Positions 23,296 to 25,469 of a stretch of 25,469 nt of DNA are shown here, in pieces. Source of the DNA: Oscillospiraceae bacterium (GTDB lineage Bacteria; Bacillota; Clostridia; Oscillospirales; Acutalibacteraceae); assembly GCA_031267335.1 (NCBI GenBank), contig JAIRZH010000110.1:1-25469 (forward strand), read 5' to 3'. The translations under genes and the position numbers were made by a program. Positions within the stretch are counted from its first letter, which is position 1. Every line of letters begins with the position of its first letter. The notes under the pieces were generated by a model. It did not search any database and was not told the DNA's origin. It saw only the letters and a list, made by a program, of their open reading frames with translations.

Positions 23296-25008
23296 TTGAA
23301 AAAAAATAAATTTTTAGCACTTAGTTTAATACTTTCATCTTTTTTAAGTACTTTAATTTCCAATTGTGTAAGCATCGCTGTTATAAAAGAAAAAAATATT
23401 CCACAATATAAAATTTTTAAATCAGTTCAAAAAGATCCTAAGCAACAGAAAAAACTAAATTGCTTAAAGTTATCGAGCAATCGTAGAAAAATTTGTTTTT
23501 TAAATTTTAATATTGCTTTAATTAATCTTATATTCCGAATATATTTTCAGAAATTTTCGGGTCCAAAAACATTGCCACATCATCACATTAAAGTACTCGA
23601 TGCAACAATCGAAGAAAAAAACAGTGCAGACGAAAAACAACTCTCGTTAAATCCGTCTTCATCTAACAAAAAAATTGCCGACGAACGTGTAAAAAAAAAT
23701 AGAAAAAGGCCGGATGCAACCACAACCGGAAATTCGCCGCAAAATCCGTCACCAAGCCCATTTTCGAATTTGCCGCCAAATCCGCCGCTAAGCCCGTTTC
23801 CAAATCCGTCGTCAAATCCGTCATCAAGCTCGTTTTCGAATCCAACTGAAAAACCGCTAAATCCGTCTTCATCTAACGAAAAAATTGCCGACGAACGTGT
23901 AAAAAAAAATAGAAAAAGGCCGGATGCAACCACAACCGGAAATTCGCCGCAAAATCCGTCACCAAGCTCGTTTTCGAATTCGCCGCTAAATCCGCCGCTA
24001 AGCCCGTTTCCGAATTCGTCGCCAAATCCGTCACCAAGCCCATTTTCGAATTTGCCGCCAAATCCGCCGCTAAGCCCGTTTCCGAATTCATCGCCAAATT
24101 CGTCACTAAATCCGTTTTCGAATCCGCCACCAAATCTGTCACCAAGCTCGTCTCTAGGGGACACTGCGGCAAACAAATTAACTGCAAAACTACAAATAAA
24201 ATATGAATCTTTGGAAGAAATAGCATCGGGACAATATGGTACAATATATAAAGCTAAAACGATTAATAGTGACATGCTAGTTTGCCTAAAAGAGTCAGAA
24301 CATAAATATATTAAAAATTTAGAAAAGGAATATAGTATCATTCATGATTTAGATCATCCATGTATAATTAAAGGTAGTAAAATTTTTAATAAAGATCAAT
24401 ATGATTATATTGAAATGGAATTTATCGATGGCAAAGACTTATTTGATTTTATTTATAACGAAGATCATCTACTGGATGAGCAAACAATTATTTATATTTT
24501 TGTTCAGTTAGCAGGCGCTGTTAAATATTGTCATAAAAATAATATATTGCATAGAGATCTTAAATTAGAAAATATTATGATTATGTCAGATGAAAAATAT
24601 AAAATTAAAGTTATAGATTTTGGAATTTCTAAAATATTTAAAAAAGAAATTTTTTCAACTAAAAAACAAATCGGTACGCCGGGATGTATGGCGCCAGAAA
24701 TAATTTTAAGATTACTATATAGTTTTCCGGCTGATATTTGGGCTTTAGGGTGCATACTATATCAAATGGTCGCTCACAGAGAACCATTTGCGGGAGATAA
24801 TGTTGATAAAGTTTTAGTTAAAACTGTTCAAGAAGAACCTCCGCCTATACTCGAGGGGAATTTTTCTGAAGAACTGAAAAAATTAATTTTTAGTATGTTA
24901 GTCAAAAATCCACAGCTAAGAATAAGCCTTGATGAAATTTTTCAACTTCCAATTATTCAAAATACAATCTCAGAATATCCAAAATTGAAAGAGTATATAC
25001 AAAATTAA
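23296..25008 (+). CDS. Exported eukaryotic-type Ser/Thr protein kinase with proline-rich repeat linker
   Basis: 570 residues. Residues 1-30 are a signal-like segment (MKKNKFLALSLILSSFLSTL then ISNC). Residues about 115-290 are a Pro/Ser/Asn linker with a tandem 70-residue duplication holding the basic motif RVKKNRKRPDA twice. The kinase domain covers about 300-560: glycine loop EIASGQYGTIYKAK, lysine K332 in VCLKES, HRDLKLENIM (H419-D421), the DFG at 441 (KVIDFGISK), IGTPGCMAPE in place of GTPxYxAPE, DIWALGCILYQM, and a final arginine helix (NPQLRIS). All catalytic residues are present. The layout, signal first and kinase last with no further membrane helix, puts the kinase outside the cytoplasm, opposite to PrkC/Stk1 kinases, and suggests an exported effector. 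Start is TTG with GGAGG 6 bases upstream. It is framed by repeats. Confidence 0.85.
   Translation: MKKNKFLALSLILSSFLSTLISNCVSIAVIKEKNIPQYKIFKSVQKDPKQQKKLNCLKLSSNRRKICFLNFNIALINLIFRIYFQKFSGPKTLPHHHIKVLDATIEEKNSADEKQLSLNPSSSNKKIADERVKKNRKRPDATTTGNSPQNPSPSPFSNLPPNPPLSPFPNPSSNPSSSSFSNPTEKPLNPSSSNEKIADERVKKNRKRPDATTTGNSPQNPSPSSFSNSPLNPPLSPFPNSSPNPSPSPFSNLPPNPPLSPFPNSSPNSSLNPFSNPPPNLSPSSSLGDTAANKLTAKLQIKYESLEEIASGQYGTIYKAKTINSDMLVCLKESEHKYIKNLEKEYSIIHDLDHPCIIKGSKIFNKDQYDYIEMEFIDGKDLFDFIYNEDHLLDEQTIIYIFVQLAGAVKYCHKNNILHRDLKLENIMIMSDEKYKIKVIDFGISKIFKKEIFSTKKQIGTPGCMAPEIILRLLYSFPADIWALGCILYQMVAHREPFAGDNVDKVLVKTVQEEPPPILEGNFSEELKKLIFSMLVKNPQLRISLDEIFQLPIIQNTISEYPKLKEYIQN
23650..23972 (+). repeat. 210-bp tandem duplication in the kinase linker
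   Basis: The block starting AAATCCGTCTTCATCTAAC occurs at about 23650 and again at about 23860, a 210-base (70-codon) period. About 107 bases of the two blocks are identical apart from one base (AAC[A/G]AAAAAA). The bases that follow are shorter minisatellite-like units rich in CCG codons (PPNPPLSPFPN), continuing to about 24150. Confidence 0.85.
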
Positions 25009-25025
25009 TAACATGTATTCATTAA

Positions 25026-25180
25026 GGGCCTGTCTAATATTTCTTAGCAGTGCGTTTATGATAAAATTTTTAAAATTTAAAGTGTGATGAAGGCAAATAC
25101 TGACGTATTTAACTGACGAGTACAAAATTTTAAAAATTTTAGTTAAATATACGCTGCTTTAGAGATATTAGACAGGCTCT
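25026..25180. mobile_element. Full copy of dispersed TIR repeat
   Basis: Best-preserved copy, 155 bp: GGGCCTGTCTAATATTTCTT at the left, TTAGAGATATTAGACAGGCT plus CT at the right, inverted repeats of about 25 bases with few mismatches, and an AT-rich interior that is itself partly palindromic (AAAATTTTTAAAATTT / AAATTTTAAAAATTTT). No coding capacity. Confidence 0.75.
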
Positions 25181-25186
25181 ATCTAT

Positions 25187-25263
25187 TTAAAGGTTTTCTT
25201 CCTCTACCGATTGCATTTTTATACTCTTTATTTGGATCGCGCTTATGTTTTGGTACATGATTA
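25187..25263 (-). pseudogene. IS5-like transposase remnant, second copy
   Basis: Minus-strand frame HVPKHKRDPNKEYKNAIGRG then RKPL and a stop, nearly the same as 6837-6990 but shorter. The junction with the dispersed repeat falls next to the same KPL codons in both copies. Confidence 0.55.
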
Positions 25264-25281
25264 GGGATAGGCTTTTATTTA

Positions 25282-25432
25282 ATGTCTTACTTTTTGTACC
25301 CATTTAGAAACGGGTACTCCTAAAGAATTAACTAATTTTACGTTTGCCATATTTAGGTAAGCTTAAGTTCTTTTTAAAGCCTTACTCTTTGTACCCATTT
25401 CTTTAGAAAAGAAACGGGTACTCCCAAAGAAA
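25282..25432. repeat. Two related hairpin units
   Basis: GTACCCATTTAGAAACGGGT plus AC (25296-25317) and the longer version at 25391-25421 (GTACCCATTTCTTTAG through AAACGGGTAC) are near-perfect palindromes, each flanked by CTTACT.TTT on the left and TCC.AAAGAA on the right. The second hairpin extends the stem by AGAAA. The unit resembles a dispersed palindromic repeat rather than a terminator, because no T-run follows. Confidence 0.6.
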
Positions 25433-25469
25433 CAGCGGCTTACGGTGGCTCGTTGCACTTCGCCAAGGC

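Larger units (their letters stand above)
25009..25469. other. Right-end spacer with repeat, transposase remnant and hairpin repeats
   Basis: No intact gene. A full dispersed repeat (25026-25180) begins 18 bases after the kinase stop, followed by an IS5-like scrap (25187-25263) and two related hairpin units (25282-25328 and 25377-25432). The last 40 bases (GGCTTACGGTGGCTCG onward) are much more GC-rich than anything nearby. Confidence 0.6.

Noticed and set aside
23640..24160. CRISPR-like array in the repeated region of the kinase gene
   Set aside because: The repeats are tandem coding units without unique spacers of constant length, and they lie inside an intact open frame.
23583..24341. Long minus-strand open frames (252, 123 and 69 codons) opposite the kinase linker
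   Set aside because: They are antisense shadows of the CCG/TCG-rich tandem repeats, which have few stops in any frame; no ribosome site or recognisable protein.

Overview
The window is very AT-rich (clearly under about 30% GC by eye) with ordinary bacterial housekeeping genes, a tRNA, wide spacers full of decayed mobile DNA, and a set of secreted or eukaryote-like proteins. The standard code fits every intact gene. SpoIID-family protein, the rsmD / coiled-coil 'ATPase-like' neighbour pair, RbfA, MiaA, L33 with CxxC pairs and many TTG starts point to Firmicutes, most likely Clostridia (Oscillospirales-like). The AT bias, repeat load, gene remnants and eukaryotic-type kinase and Arf-like GTPase pieces suggest a host-associated, probably intracellular lineage such as the clostridial symbionts of termite-gut protists; this assignment is inference.

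Layout. 1-3809 (minus): a very large coiled-coil protein running off the left edge, with an (AG)9 tract in its 5' coding end. 3810-4971: spacer with nested TIR elements and an ISAs1-type transposase scrap. 4972-5445 (plus): a protein with a double-glycine leader, possibly a secreted peptide precursor. 5563-6534 (minus): gpsA. 6535-7222: repeat plus IS5-like transposase scrap. 7223-7630 (plus): small exported or membrane protein. 7870-13184 (minus): xseB, xseA, a GT2-LicD fusion, serS, rpmG. 13331-16513 (minus): an Arf-like GTPase remnant truncated by a repeat, then two tandem paralogous exported proteins. 16638-20760 (minus): rbfA, miaA, rodA, a clostridial coiled-coil protein, rsmD. 20940-21014 (plus): tRNA-Arg(CCU). 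21042-22873 (plus): an unknown protein and a SpoIID-family protein. 23296-25008 (plus): an exported Ser/Thr kinase with a repetitive proline-rich linker. 25009-25469: another repeat copy, an IS5-like scrap and a hairpin repeat.

How it fits together. Housekeeping genes cover envelope and lipid synthesis (gpsA, rodA, GT2-LicD), translation and RNA modification (serS, rpmG, rbfA, miaA, rsmD, tRNA) and DNA repair (xseA/xseB). Interleaved are proteins that look built for the outside: the giant coiled coil, the paralogous pair, the kinase and the 135-residue protein all have an N-terminal hydrophobic segment ending in a cysteine. Together with the GTPase remnant they look like a host-interaction set. 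One TIR repeat family lies at the 3' ends of several genes and in places supplies the stop codon. Three conserved genes (miaA, rodA, spoIID-like) have no canonical start codon where the family needs one, but have an ATT behind a Shine-Dalgarno-like sequence, so ATT initiation is proposed.
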